From contig NZ_CP043875.1 of the NCBI RefSeq assembly GCF_032878975.1, positions 1,356,370-1,420,369 of the forward strand: 64,000 bases of DNA. Reading direction: 5' to 3'. The position numbers were made by a program, and so were the translations under genes. Below the pieces are notes generated by a model, which made no database searches, was not told where the DNA came from, and saw only the letters and a program-made list of their open reading frames with translations. Of this stretch, positions 27,214-34,966 are shown one piece after another. Every line of letters begins with the position of its first letter. Position 1 is the stretch's first letter. The DNA comes from Methanoplanus sp. FWC-SCC4. GTDB lineage: Archaea > Halobacteriota > Methanomicrobia > Methanomicrobiales > Methanomicrobiaceae.

Positions 27214-27368
27214 TTTCTATGAATTTTCTTTTCTAAAGTTAATGTTTATACGAACCGTTATGCTGCGCATTTCACTTAAAATTCGCAGGAAATTTTTACT
27301 GATAAATATTCCAAAGTGATTCTTTTTCTATCAGTAGCACCCATATTTAAGACAGGTAGGAAACCTCT

Positions 27369-28559
27369 ATGTATTTAATTGGCGAAGCACTCGAAGGCGA
27401 AGGCGCAGAACTTGCGCACATCGATCTTTTAATCGGTGACAAGACAGGTCCGGTTGGAATGGCATTTGCAAACGCAGCATCACAGCTATCGCAGGGACAC
27501 ACCCCACTTCTGGCAGTTATCAGGCCAAATCTTCTGACAAAGCCTGCAACACTCATCATTCCAAAAGTAACCCTTAAAAAAGAGTCACAGGTCAATGCAA
27601 TGTTTGGTGCAGTCCAGGCATCAGTTGCAAAGGCTGTTGCAGACTCATATGAAGAAGGCGTCTTTGATGAATGCGATGCTGAAGAGACTGTTCTTTTGGT
27701 TAGCGCATTCCTCCACCCCGATGCAAAGGACTACAACAGAATTTACCGCTACAACTACGGTGCAACAAAACTCGCAATTGAGCGTGCATTTAACAAATTC
27801 CCAAGCAAAGAAACACTCATGCATGAAAAGGACCGTGCAGGACACGCTGTTATGGGATTCAAGGTACACCGCCTTTGGGACCCTCCATACCTTCAGGTCG
27901 CTCTCGACCTTGTTGACATGGGCTCAGTAGAAAAGGTCTTAAAAGCAGTTCCTAAAAACGACCACGTTTTAATTGAAGCAGGAACTCCGTTAATCAAACA
28001 GTTTGGTCTTGCAGTAATTGGCGAGATCAGAAAGATCAGACCAGATGCATTTATCATTGCAGACTTAAAGACACTCGACACAGGAAACCTGGAGGCAAGG
28101 ATGGCAGCAAACGCATCCGCTGATGCTGTTGTCGTATCAGGTCTTGCACCTGTCTCAACAATTGAGAAGTTCATCAAAGAAGCAAAGAAGACAGGCATAT
28201 ACTCAGTAATCGATATGCTCAATGTAAAAGAGCCTGCAAAATTAATTGAAGAGCTTGCAAAAGTCAATGCAGTACCAAGCATCGTTGAGATGCACCGTGC
28301 AATTGACAACGAATCAACAGAATACAACTGGGGAGACATTCCTGCAATCAAGGCAGCAGCAGGTGGAAAACTCCTTGTTGCAACAGCCGGCGGTGTCCGT
28401 CAGCATGTTGTCAAGACAGCTCTTGCATCAGGCGCAGATATCATCGTCGTAGGACGTGCAATCACTGCAAGCAAGAATATCCAGAATTCAGCAGAACAGT
28501 TCCTTGAGGAAATGAACAAGGAAGAGATTGACCAGTTCAGGGTCATGACTGATTTCTAA
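27369..28559 (+). CDS. fae-hps: bifunctional formaldehyde-activating enzyme / 3-hexulose-6-phosphate synthase
   Basis: The 396-residue fusion has an N-terminal Fae domain (about 1-160; MYLIGEALEGEGAELAHIDL with catalytic His17) and a C-terminal Hps domain (about 165-396; VALDLVDMG, IIADLKTLDTG with the catalytic Asp and Lys, VATAGGVRQHV and VVGRAITAS). In archaea the pair links formaldehyde, tetrahydromethanopterin and ribulose-5-phosphate synthesis. The start is preceded by AGGTAGG. Strong codon regularity suggests high expression. Confidence 0.95.
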   Translation: MYLIGEALEGEGAELAHIDLLIGDKTGPVGMAFANAASQLSQGHTPLLAVIRPNLLTKPATLIIPKVTLKKESQVNAMFGAVQASVAKAVADSYEEGVFDECDAEETVLLVSAFLHPDAKDYNRIYRYNYGATKLAIERAFNKFPSKETLMHEKDRAGHAVMGFKVHRLWDPPYLQVALDLVDMGSVEKVLKAVPKNDHVLIEAGTPLIKQFGLAVIGEIRKIRPDAFIIADLKTLDTGNLEARMAANASADAVVVSGLAPVSTIEKFIKEAKKTGIYSVIDMLNVKEPAKLIEELAKVNAVPSIVEMHRAIDNESTEYNWGDIPAIKAAAGGKLLVATAGGVRQHVVKTALASGADIIVVGRAITASKNIQNSAEQFLEEMNKEEIDQFRVMTDF

Positions 28560-28651
28560 TCAGAAATTCTTTTTTTATAATTTTTAAGCGCTTTTGAAGA
28601 TTTTTTAATATATCTTTGAAAGATGCGGATTTCATCCGAAATTTAACATAT

Positions 28652-28680
28652 GTTCAATGAGACGGTGAGAGGATTTAATT
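28652..28680 (+). promoter_or_regulatory. shared upstream element, copy 1 (diverged)
   Basis: GTTCAATGAGACGGTGAGAG at 28652-28671, followed by TTTAATTA (28674-28681). It matches copy 2, 107 bases downstream, at most positions. It is the weakest of the six. The same bases lie inside a possible 39-codon frame from the ATG at 28650. Confidence 0.45.
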
Positions 28681-28758
28681 ACAGGGTTTTTATTTTTGTG
28701 CGTGATTTCTATTTTGTATATATATCTTTTCTTTATTTGCTTAAACAAAGTAAAAACA

Positions 28759-28790
28759 GTTCAATGACATAGTGAGAGAATTTTTTAATA
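28759..28790 (+). promoter_or_regulatory. shared upstream element, copy 2, with TATA-like box
   Basis: GTTCAA-TG-ACATAGTGAGAGAA (28759-28780) runs directly into TTTTTTAATA. The ATG of the 28845 gene follows about 55 bases later, giving a leader of roughly 30 bases with GGTGA as ribosome site. Confidence 0.65.
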
Positions 28791-28844
28791 ACCTGTTTTA
28801 TAGTATCAATTGCAGCCCGATAGAGAGGGTTTTGCGGTGAAATT

Positions 28845-29291
28845 ATGAAGAAATTTTTGATTATGCTTATAGCTGCAGCTATGCTTATACCATTCGCTGC
28901 AGCTGCAGATGATTTTGGAACAGATGCGGCTGCCTTAAATGAGGGCTACACGATAACATGGATTAATTCCGAAAAACAAAATGACTATCAGACAAAGTCA
29001 GTCTATCAGACTATTACCCAGGGAGAAACAGACTGGATATATAAATATATAAACAGTCTTACAACACAATTGCATATTGACTTAAACTGGGGAGATACAT
29101 CAAATTCCCTCAGATTAAAGGTTTATTCCCCGGACGGCCATACTTTTGGCTATTATTATGATAATTCCGATGGATCTATCAACGGAAGAATTCAGTTTGA
29201 CATAAATAATCCGAATGGTATTGCACAGGGGAAATGGCGGTACGAAGTTTACGGGTATAGTGTTTCAGGAATTGAGGATTATTATATATAA
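28845..29291 (+). CDS. small secreted beta-sandwich protein (PPC-like)
   Basis: The 148-residue product has a clear signal peptide (MKKFLIMLIAAAMLIPFAAA) cleaved near residue 21. The mature part (ITQGETDWIYKYINSL, LRLKVYSPDGHTFGYYYD, GKWRYEVYGYSVSGIEDYYI) follows the pattern of PPC-type domains: an unloaded N-terminal strand, a D-x-S-D-G turn and a closing GxWxYEVYG. There is no membrane anchor. It is first in a two-gene unit with a membrane winged-helix protein 21 bases downstream, suggesting it could be sensed by or regulated by that protein. Confidence 0.65.
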   Translation: MKKFLIMLIAAAMLIPFAAAADDFGTDAAALNEGYTITWINSEKQNDYQTKSVYQTITQGETDWIYKYINSLTTQLHIDLNWGDTSNSLRLKVYSPDGHTFGYYYDNSDGSINGRIQFDINNPNGIAQGKWRYEVYGYSVSGIEDYYI

Positions 29292-29312
29292 AAGATATAT
29301 GATAAACAGATC

Positions 29313-30065
29313 ATGAACATTCAGCAAAAGACAATTCTAATTATTTTTTTATCAGCCGCTTTGTTTGTTCATGCAGGATGCTGTGAATATACGGTTACTT
29401 TTGGCGAAATCACTGAGCCTGATGCCGATGTTTCAGGAGCAGACGGGATTGAAACTTTCTGGGATCTGCCATTATGGATTCAGGTTTCATGGATTTCATC
29501 AACTATAATCGGATCAGTTGCTGCAATCAAATTTTTTCCGCTTATTGCAGGAAAAATCAGATATGCACTTGAAAATGCAAAAAGACAGAAAATTCTTGAT
29601 TACGTAATAGAATATCCGGGAAGATGCATAGAAGAGCTTTCAGATGAAATAAATATTAACAGGGAGACTCTTAGGTATCATCTCGGATGCCTTGAAAATA
29701 ACAATCATATAATTATTGAAAGTTCAGATCATTTTAAGAGAATTTTCCCGAATCATAACACATTTTCAAGTCAGGAAAGAAAAATTATCAGCATCTGCCA
29801 CAATCCCGTTCAGGTTAAGATTCTTGCATCAATTCTAAAATACCCGGGGATAAGAAACACCGATCTTAAGGATGAACTAAACCTTTCAAAAAGTGCTGTA
29901 ACATGGCATATTAAAAAAATGGAGAGTGCAGGCATTCTGTCTGTTCGAAAATCAGGAAGATCAGGGCACTACTACATCAAATCTGGCCTTGAATCTTTTG
30001 TAGCTGAAAACCTTCCTGATGAAATAAAGGAAAATCTCGAATTAGAGAGAGCAAATCTGACTTAA
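29313..30065 (+). CDS. membrane-anchored double winged-helix regulator
   Basis: The 250-residue product has a signal or membrane segment (7-24), a short acidic external stretch, a second membrane helix (about 49-72), then two cytoplasmic winged helices: RQKILDYVIEYPGRCIEELS...RETLRYHLGCLE (about 91-130) and VQKILASILKYPG-like VQVKILASILKYPG...KSAVTWHIKKMESAGIL (about 165-215), ending in a wing GRSGHYYIKSG. This is a one-component, membrane-tethered transcription factor. It is the only regulator in the exoprotein island, so it may act on the repeated upstream elements; that is inference. Confidence 0.75.
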   Translation: MNIQQKTILIIFLSAALFVHAGCCEYTVTFGEITEPDADVSGADGIETFWDLPLWIQVSWISSTIIGSVAAIKFFPLIAGKIRYALENAKRQKILDYVIEYPGRCIEELSDEININRETLRYHLGCLENNNHIIIESSDHFKRIFPNHNTFSSQERKIISICHNPVQVKILASILKYPGIRNTDLKDELNLSKSAVTWHIKKMESAGILSVRKSGRSGHYYIKSGLESFVAENLPDEIKENLELERANLT

Positions 30066-30236
30066 TGCAAAAAAATATTTCAGTGAGTATTAATTTTAAA
30101 TTCTAAAGGCGCAGAACAGAAAAAACCATTAAAACACCTCTTTTTTCCAAAATAATAAAACTCAGCCAATTTAATTCCTGAAGAGCAGATAAAATAATTT
30201 TCAGTATATATTATTTTTCAATTTTTTAAGAGAACA

Positions 30237-30267
30237 GTTCAAGTACATAGTGAGAGAAGTTATAAAA
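30237..30267 (+). promoter_or_regulatory. shared upstream element, copy 3, with TATA box
   Basis: GTTCAA-GT-ACATAGTGAGAGAA (30237-30258) immediately followed by TTATAAAA (30260-30267). Transcription should start near 30286-30292. It would drive the phospholipase-like gene at 30502 with a leader of about 210 bases. Confidence 0.7.
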
Positions 30268-30352
30268 CCTCCAGTCCTATTTTCAACCGGGGAAGAATGG
30301 GGGGATATTCATCCTTTTATCAAACCTAAAAAATCAACCAGGTTAAAAGAAA

Positions 30353-30476
30353 TTGGAAAAGAAGAGAAGATCTAACCAATCCTTTTCCCTTCTTTTCCCA
30401 ATGATTTATTACCGATTGATATAACCGGCATTTAACATAAGATGCATAATTGCAGATTAAAGTTTGCATGCCGGTT
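30353..30476 (+). promoter_or_regulatory. structured leader RNA, copy A (two stems)
   Basis: Stem 1: purine-rich GGAAAAGAAG (30355-30364) with CTTCTTTTCC (30389-30398), extended by two T-A pairs outside. Stem 2: AACCGGCAT (30423-30431) with ATGCCGGTT (30468-30476), enclosing a small TGCA-TAAT-TGCA hairpin. Copies B and C keep both stems. In copy C stem 1 has changed in sequence (GGAAAAGAGGAGA with TCTCTTCTTTTCC) but still pairs, using one G-U. This argues for selection on RNA structure. Confidence 0.5.
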
Positions 30477-30501
30477 TTAAAGGAAATTAATGAGTTAAAC
30501 A

Positions 30502-31461
30502 ATGAAAATCAAAAAAGGCATGCGGGCTTTTTGCCTGCTTATGGTAATGATTTTTGTCGGGGCAGTGTTTGTTCCGGCGGTTAGTGCGGAAAGTATAGAT
30601 TTGAAAATATCAAATGATGGAGAAATTCAACTTGCTATTCCCCCGGGAGTTACTCTAAACATTGATAATGATGCCCAGTATAGGGAATCATTAACATACA
30701 TCAAAGAATACCTGTTAAAATCGGATATTGGTTCGAAGGAATATTCAGAGATCCTTAGGCTAATTAATGAAGAGTTGATGAAAACAGAAATTGCTATGGA
30801 AGATTATATTAGCATACTTAACCTTGCAGTTCCATATATGCCTGACCCTCATCAGACCAATGCGAAATGGGGAGGGAATATTCATAAGGCTATGGCTTAT
30901 GATGCAGCAATTACCAGAGGATTATCATCTGCAAATGCACAGATTTTGTATAATTATGCCGATGATGCCGATCAATTAGCTCCACCATTAAGTTCATGTA
31001 ACCACTACGCTAATACTTTAGGTCCATCAAGTGCTGAATTATACGCAGGTTGGGCTATTGACAACATTAACAATAATAACGAAGTACAAGGTTACCAAGA
31101 TCTAGCATATGCGCTACATTTTATGACTGACATGTCAATGCCTTTTCATAATAATTATGTAGATCTTATTAATCATCAGGAATATGAGTCATATGTAGGT
31201 AGTAATTGGGCAAACGGCAAAAATTTTCAATCAGCAATGGTTGATTATTATTATACAATAAATGACGTATCTGACACTGCAAGTTATCTGAATTCAATTA
31301 CTTCGGGATATAAAATTTATATCTCAGATTTAATCAATTATAATAGACCTAACGATGATTGGAAAGATGATCCTACTGTAATAGCTAATACAATGCTGTC
31401 TATAGCAGCAGGTTCACGTTATAATAACGGCCTTGTGAAATATGTCCAGGACAGGACATAA
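30502..31461 (+). CDS. secreted zinc-dependent phospholipase C / S1-P1 nuclease-superfamily protein
   Basis: The 319-residue product has the cassette signal peptide (MKIKKGMRAFCLLMV..., cleaved after about residue 29). The mature protein has a helical zinc-PLC pattern: GGNIHKAMAYDAA, ADDADQ, YQDLAYALHFMTDMSMPFHNN and NHQEYESYV supply the His/Asp/Glu ligands of the trinuclear zinc site. The family cleaves phospholipids or nucleic acids; which applies is unknown. No anchor, so it is probably released. The 31484 membrane protein follows after 22 bases. Confidence 0.68.
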   Translation: MKIKKGMRAFCLLMVMIFVGAVFVPAVSAESIDLKISNDGEIQLAIPPGVTLNIDNDAQYRESLTYIKEYLLKSDIGSKEYSEILRLINEELMKTEIAMEDYISILNLAVPYMPDPHQTNAKWGGNIHKAMAYDAAITRGLSSANAQILYNYADDADQLAPPLSSCNHYANTLGPSSAELYAGWAIDNINNNNEVQGYQDLAYALHFMTDMSMPFHNNYVDLINHQEYESYVGSNWANGKNFQSAMVDYYYTINDVSDTASYLNSITSGYKIYISDLINYNRPNDDWKDDPTVIANTMLSIAAGSRYNNGLVKYVQDRT

Positions 31462-31483
31462 CAAATTAAATTTTTAATGACCT

Positions 31484-32356
31484 ATGGAATTGAATAAAAA
31501 TTATACTATTGCAGGGGTATCGCTGATCGCAGTAATAATACTGATCCTGATGATGTTCTCAGGAGTATTATTTTCACTTCCCAGGCAACTTTGCGTTATA
31601 TTACTTGGGACATTCCCCCTAATCATCCTGACACTTTTGGTTATTGCGTTAAGTGCACTGATGACAAGCAGATCCAAAAATACTTCAGATAAGATAATCA
31701 GCAGTACTGTTATCATCGGACTATTGGTAATAATCGCAGGAATCATTGTTCCGGTTATTTTTTTTGAGTCTTTCGTTCACAACCAAGGACAGGGCAATAT
31801 TAAGTATATAGTATCAGTGACAGGACTTGAAGATAAAAATGGGAATTATCTGAATGATGTTATTGTTCCACTGCCTATGCAAAACGGAGAGTATCTTCTA
31901 CCTCTTGAAGAGATTGACAACAGGTACTTTGGAGAATGGCATACGGTAATAGTCGGATTTCCGGATAGTGACAAGAAGATGCTCGCGTTTCAGCATGCAG
32001 GGGTGAATCTGACAAATATAAATGCTGAATTTAATCAGTATCTTCCTGACGGTCTAACTGTAGACAATGGAAAACAGGTTTATCTTTCTCCGGTTTTAGA
32101 TGGTCAGAATAAATTGACAATGAATTTGGAAGACATGGATTATAGTTACAAAACGATGGTTGCATTACCCGATAATCTTAAAAATGAATCTGATTCAACA
32201 GCTGAGAAGATCAATTTTAATATTATTCTTTGGGTAAGTACCGGCAAGACGGGGTTCATGACGAGAGCGGTTGATTATAGATTCTCAATAAATGAATCTT
32301 TAAGCATGTACAGTTCCGGATTTACACAGGTGAATGTGACCGTTCATGCCTCATAA
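31484..32356 (+). CDS. membrane protein with a large external domain, unknown function
   Basis: The 290-residue product has three N-terminal membrane helices (about 9-28, 38-60 and 73-95) and then about 190 residues outside, starting NIKYIVSVTGLEDKNGNYL and running through YLLPLEEIDNRYFGEW. The external part looks beta-rich and lacks cysteines. The gene directly follows the phospholipase-like gene and shares its transcript, so it might secrete, hold or protect against that enzyme. I do not recognise the family. Confidence 0.6.
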   Translation: MELNKNYTIAGVSLIAVIILILMMFSGVLFSLPRQLCVILLGTFPLIILTLLVIALSALMTSRSKNTSDKIISSTVIIGLLVIIAGIIVPVIFFESFVHNQGQGNIKYIVSVTGLEDKNGNYLNDVIVPLPMQNGEYLLPLEEIDNRYFGEWHTVIVGFPDSDKKMLAFQHAGVNLTNINAEFNQYLPDGLTVDNGKQVYLSPVLDGQNKLTMNLEDMDYSYKTMVALPDNLKNESDSTAEKINFNIILWVSTGKTGFMTRAVDYRFSINESLSMYSSGFTQVNVTVHAS

Positions 32357-32507
32357 TTCATCTAATGGCCAACAAAATTTTATAAATTCTCAAAAACCGC
32401 AATTCTAATTTAAGCTTTTTAAAATCAGTCTTACTTTTAATGAAAACAGAATTTACTTTTATTATAATAATAAATGAGGACTCACATTCATTTTTTGAAT
32501 ATTTACG

Positions 32508-32826
32508 AGAACAGTTCAAGTACATAGTGAGAGAAGTTATAAAACCTCCAGTCCTATTTTCAACCGGGGGAGAATGGGGGGATGTCCATCCTTTTATCAA
32601 ACCTAAAAAATCAACCAGGTTAAAAGAAATTGGAAAAGAAGAGAAGATCTAACCAATCCTTTTCCCTTCTTTTCCCAATGATTTATTACCGATTGATATA
32701 ACCGGCATTTAACATAAGATGCATAATTGCAGATTAAGGTTTGCATGCCGGTTTTTAAAGAAATTTATGAGGTAAAAAATGAAACTAAACAAAGGCATGC
32801 GGGCTTTTTGCCTGCTTATGGTAATG
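32508..32826 (+). repeat. promoter/leader/signal-peptide cassette, copy B
   Basis: Nearly base-for-base copy of 30231-30549, including upstream element, TATA box, both leader stems and the first codons (shared KGMRAFCLLMVM). Differences are a handful of single bases. Downstream of the signal peptide the encoded proteins are unrelated. The rest of the intergenic DNA before it (32357-32507) holds nothing I recognise. Confidence 0.85.
32514..32544 (+). promoter_or_regulatory. shared upstream element, copy 4, with TATA box
   Basis: GTTCAA-GT-ACATAGTGAGAGAA at 32514-32535 and TTATAAAA at 32537-32544, identical to copy 3. It would drive the 32779 gene through a leader of about 210 bases. GAGGT at 32769-32773 is the ribosome site. 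Confidence 0.7.
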
Positions 32827-33639
32827 GCACTTCTTGGAGCGGTTTTTGTTCCAGTAGTTAGTGCGGAGGAAATTAAAACAACCAATGAGACGACTGGAAT
32901 TAGTATTTATGAAATACTGGAACTCAAGGAACCGATCATTACTAAAGGTTCCCAATGGCAATCTTACAATCAGAACTCAGAAAATGCAGTTAAATTAATT
33001 TCTCTTTCGGGTTTAAAGATTGAAAATGATCAAATAATTGGTTACATTGAGGGTGAGAATGAAAAAGCTCTGCTCTATAAAACAGGTGAAGATAATTATT
33101 ACATTATTTTGGAGGATAATGGCATAATATCTATTGATAAAGCAGAATTAAAGGATTTAGGATCAAAAATTATAACCAGTCCTGTTAAAGGTGGCCTGCC
33201 TGAAACTACAACCGAATATCTATTAAAAGAGATTAGTCTTTCAAATACAAAAAGCAAGGAATTCAGTTCAAAAAGTGTTTATTCCGCAACAATTACCAGA
33301 ACGGATCGCTGGGTTTATTTAGGATATACCAGTGCAACTCTATATACAAAAGGAACATTCACTTATGATTACGGGAATCAGATATTAGGTATAAGTGACA
33401 GTTCATATACATCTCAGGACGTAGGTTTTGCCAAATGCAGCTTTGATCACTCAACCAGAATTACTGGAATCACAGGTTATGTAGAGGCTGATGTTATTTG
33501 GTCGGTTTATTCCGTCTCACCGCCTAAACATTCAGTGGATGCCTGGATAAGCTGTAATTACTATGGAACAACAGGTGGAGATTCTAATCACAGCGACTGG
33601 GTTGCTGTAGGTGGTCTGGGTTGTTTAGCTTTACCCTGA
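32779..33639 (+). CDS. secreted protein with cassette signal peptide, unknown function
   Basis: The 286-residue product has the cassette signal peptide (MKLNKGMRAFCLLMVMALL..., cleaved near residue 29). The N-terminal half of the mature protein (about 30-130) is acidic with beta periodicity. The C-terminal half (about 165-286) is Tyr/Ser/Thr-rich beta (ITRTDRWVYLGYTSATLYTKG, then VDAWISCNYYGTTGGD) with only a few cysteines. It has no membrane anchor. I do not recognise it; an adhesin-, toxin- or matrix-like exoprotein is possible. Confidence 0.6.
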   Translation: MKLNKGMRAFCLLMVMALLGAVFVPVVSAEEIKTTNETTGISIYEILELKEPIITKGSQWQSYNQNSENAVKLISLSGLKIENDQIIGYIEGENEKALLYKTGEDNYYIILEDNGIISIDKAELKDLGSKIITSPVKGGLPETTTEYLLKEISLSNTKSKEFSSKSVYSATITRTDRWVYLGYTSATLYTKGTFTYDYGNQILGISDSSYTSQDVGFAKCSFDHSTRITGITGYVEADVIWSVYSVSPPKHSVDAWISCNYYGTTGGDSNHSDWVAVGGLGCLALP

Positions 33640-33662
33640 TCATTAAACAGGAGGTAGAATAA

Positions 33663-34247
33663 TTGAATAAAATTATCAAAAACTCACTCTTTATTTTGAT
33701 TAACCCTTTCTCTACAATCAGGAGTGTTAAAAGCGGTTCTTTGAGGGAAGATCTTTTATTTTTTATTTTTACCGCATTTTTTGGGTCTTCATTCTATTTA
33801 CTGGCATTTTATATTGGTAATACCGATGTAAATATGTCAATCGCCAATAACAACTGGTTTTTAGGCGCTCTTCTTTTATTTGCAACTAATTTTATTTCAT
33901 TCATTACAGGCGGCATTTTTCTGATTCTAATTATAAGTCTGATTATTCATTTTCTTCTTCTTTTTACAAAAAACGGAGCAGGTAATTATGAAGATACTAT
34001 TAAAGGAGTTATTTACTCAGCGTCACCTGTAATACTGTTTATATGGCTCACAAGTTTCATAGAAGTGTATTATATAATATCATTGCTTTTAGTCTGGTTT
34101 GCCGTATTAACATGCATATGCCTCAGCATTTTAAAGGATAAAAATAATGTTGAGTCAGTTTTGGTTACCCTTTTCGTAAGTGTTGTCCTTTTTGGCATAA
34201 TATATTATAATTATGGAATGAGCCGGTGCCTGTCATGCATGGCATAA
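33663..34247 (+). CDS. Yip1-like membrane protein
   Basis: The TTG at 33663 is chosen as start because GGAGGT (33650-33655) lies at ideal spacing and no ATG fits. The 194-residue product has an N-terminal amphipathic stretch (LFILINPFSTIRSVKS, like the NP-x3 opening of Yip1 proteins) and five membrane helices, with the conserved NYEDTIKGVIYSASPVILF. Yip1-like proteins of prokaryotes have no settled function. It lies 23 bases after the exoprotein gene in the same transcript and a strong hairpin ends the unit. Confidence 0.65.
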   Translation: MNKIIKNSLFILINPFSTIRSVKSGSLREDLLFFIFTAFFGSSFYLLAFYIGNTDVNMSIANNNWFLGALLLFATNFISFITGGIFLILIISLIIHFLLLFTKNGAGNYEDTIKGVIYSASPVILFIWLTSFIEVYYIISLLLVWFAVLTCICLSILKDKNNVESVLVTLFVSVVLFGIIYYNYGMSRCLSCMA

Positions 34248-34248
34248 A

Positions 34249-34324
34249 ACGGAGTTTATAAAAAGTGAACTGATGAGGAAAAGAGGTTAAAATTAAAAAG
34301 ACTTTTTATGACACTCCGTTTTTT
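34249..34324 (+). terminator. hairpin terminator after the 32779-33663 unit
   Basis: ACGGAGT (34249-34255) pairs with ACTCCGT (34313-34319) and ATAAAAAGT (34258-34266) with ACTTTTTAT (34301-34309), followed by a run of six T's. The stop codon of the Yip1-like gene lies just before it. Confidence 0.65.
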
Positions 34325-34432
34325 AGGTCAAAGTGATAATCTGATTGCAATATTTTTGACTGTATCTGAAATAATGTGTAAAGTATTGTACCACAAGATA
34401 CATATGTATTTTTTTATAATACTCTTTGGTGA

Positions 34433-34740
34433 TAAATAAAGGGGATGTTCACTCTTTTATCAAACCGTTTTAAAGTCAATCGTGGGGAGCCAAAAAAAGA
34501 TTCGGAAAAGAGGAGACTTCTCTAGCTAATCATTTTCTCTTCTTTTCCAAATGATTTATCCGCCGATTGATATAACCGGCATTTAACATAAGATGCATAA
34601 TTGCAGATTAAGGTTTGCATGCCGGTTTTTAAAGAAATTTATGAGGTAAACAATGAAAATCAAAAAAGGCATGCGGGCTTTTTGCCTGCTTATGGTAATG
34701 ATTTTTGTCGGGGCAGTGTTTGTTCCGGCGGTTAGTGCGG
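34433..34740 (+). repeat. leader/signal-peptide cassette, copy C (upstream element lost)
   Basis: Similarity to copies A and B starts near 34433 (GGGGATGTTCACTCTTTTATC), is diverged through the first leader stem, and becomes almost exact from about 34560 to the end of the signal peptide. The 88 coding bases are identical to copy A. The 22-base element and TTATAAAA box are not recognisable here; an upstream TTATAATA near 34415 might serve instead. Confidence 0.8.
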
Positions 34741-34928
34741 TTGATATTGAGAATATTGAAAAATATTCAGTATCCCAGAATAATGCATTCAACGGAGCAA
34801 AAAATGAGTTAAGTAAATTCATTAATGTCGGTGCAATGTCGAAGGATGATTATTCAATTGAAATGTTGAAAAACGAACCAACATTGATAAATCATAGAGT
34901 GGATTTTTGTAGGATGGTAATTTTTTAA
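34653..34928 (+). CDS. short secreted product of cassette copy C, possibly truncated
   Basis: The 91-residue product has the same signal peptide as the phospholipase-like gene, then about 62 residues (VDIENIEKYSVSQNNAFNGA onward) ending abruptly in FCRMVIF. The mature part has no recognisable domain. Its tail overlaps no conserved frame. It may be a small exoprotein or a gene cut short by a frameshift. The next gene starts 38 bases later. Confidence 0.5.
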   Translation: MKIKKGMRAFCLLMVMIFVGAVFVPAVSAVDIENIEKYSVSQNNAFNGAKNELSKFINVGAMSKDDYSIEMLKNEPTLINHRVDFCRMVIF

Positions 34929-34966
34929 CAATAAATCCTTTTTTTATTATTGGAGATATTGTATCT

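Larger units (their letters stand above)
30231..30590 (+). repeat. promoter/leader/signal-peptide cassette, copy A
   Basis: This unit contains the shared upstream element, a TATA box, a structured leader of about 210 bases and the signal-peptide coding start. It is nearly identical to 32508-32826 (copy B), with only a few differences over about 260 leader bases. Its coding part from ATG to GTTAGTGCGG is identical over 88 bases to 34653-34740 (copy C). The unit ends at the signal-peptide cleavage region, after which the genes are unrelated. Confidence 0.85.

Noticed and set aside
32440-32652. A 70-residue gene across the copy B promoter and leader
   Set aside because: Its ATG lies in non-repeated DNA and copies 3, 5 and 6 have no equivalent start; kept only as a finding about a conserved frame.
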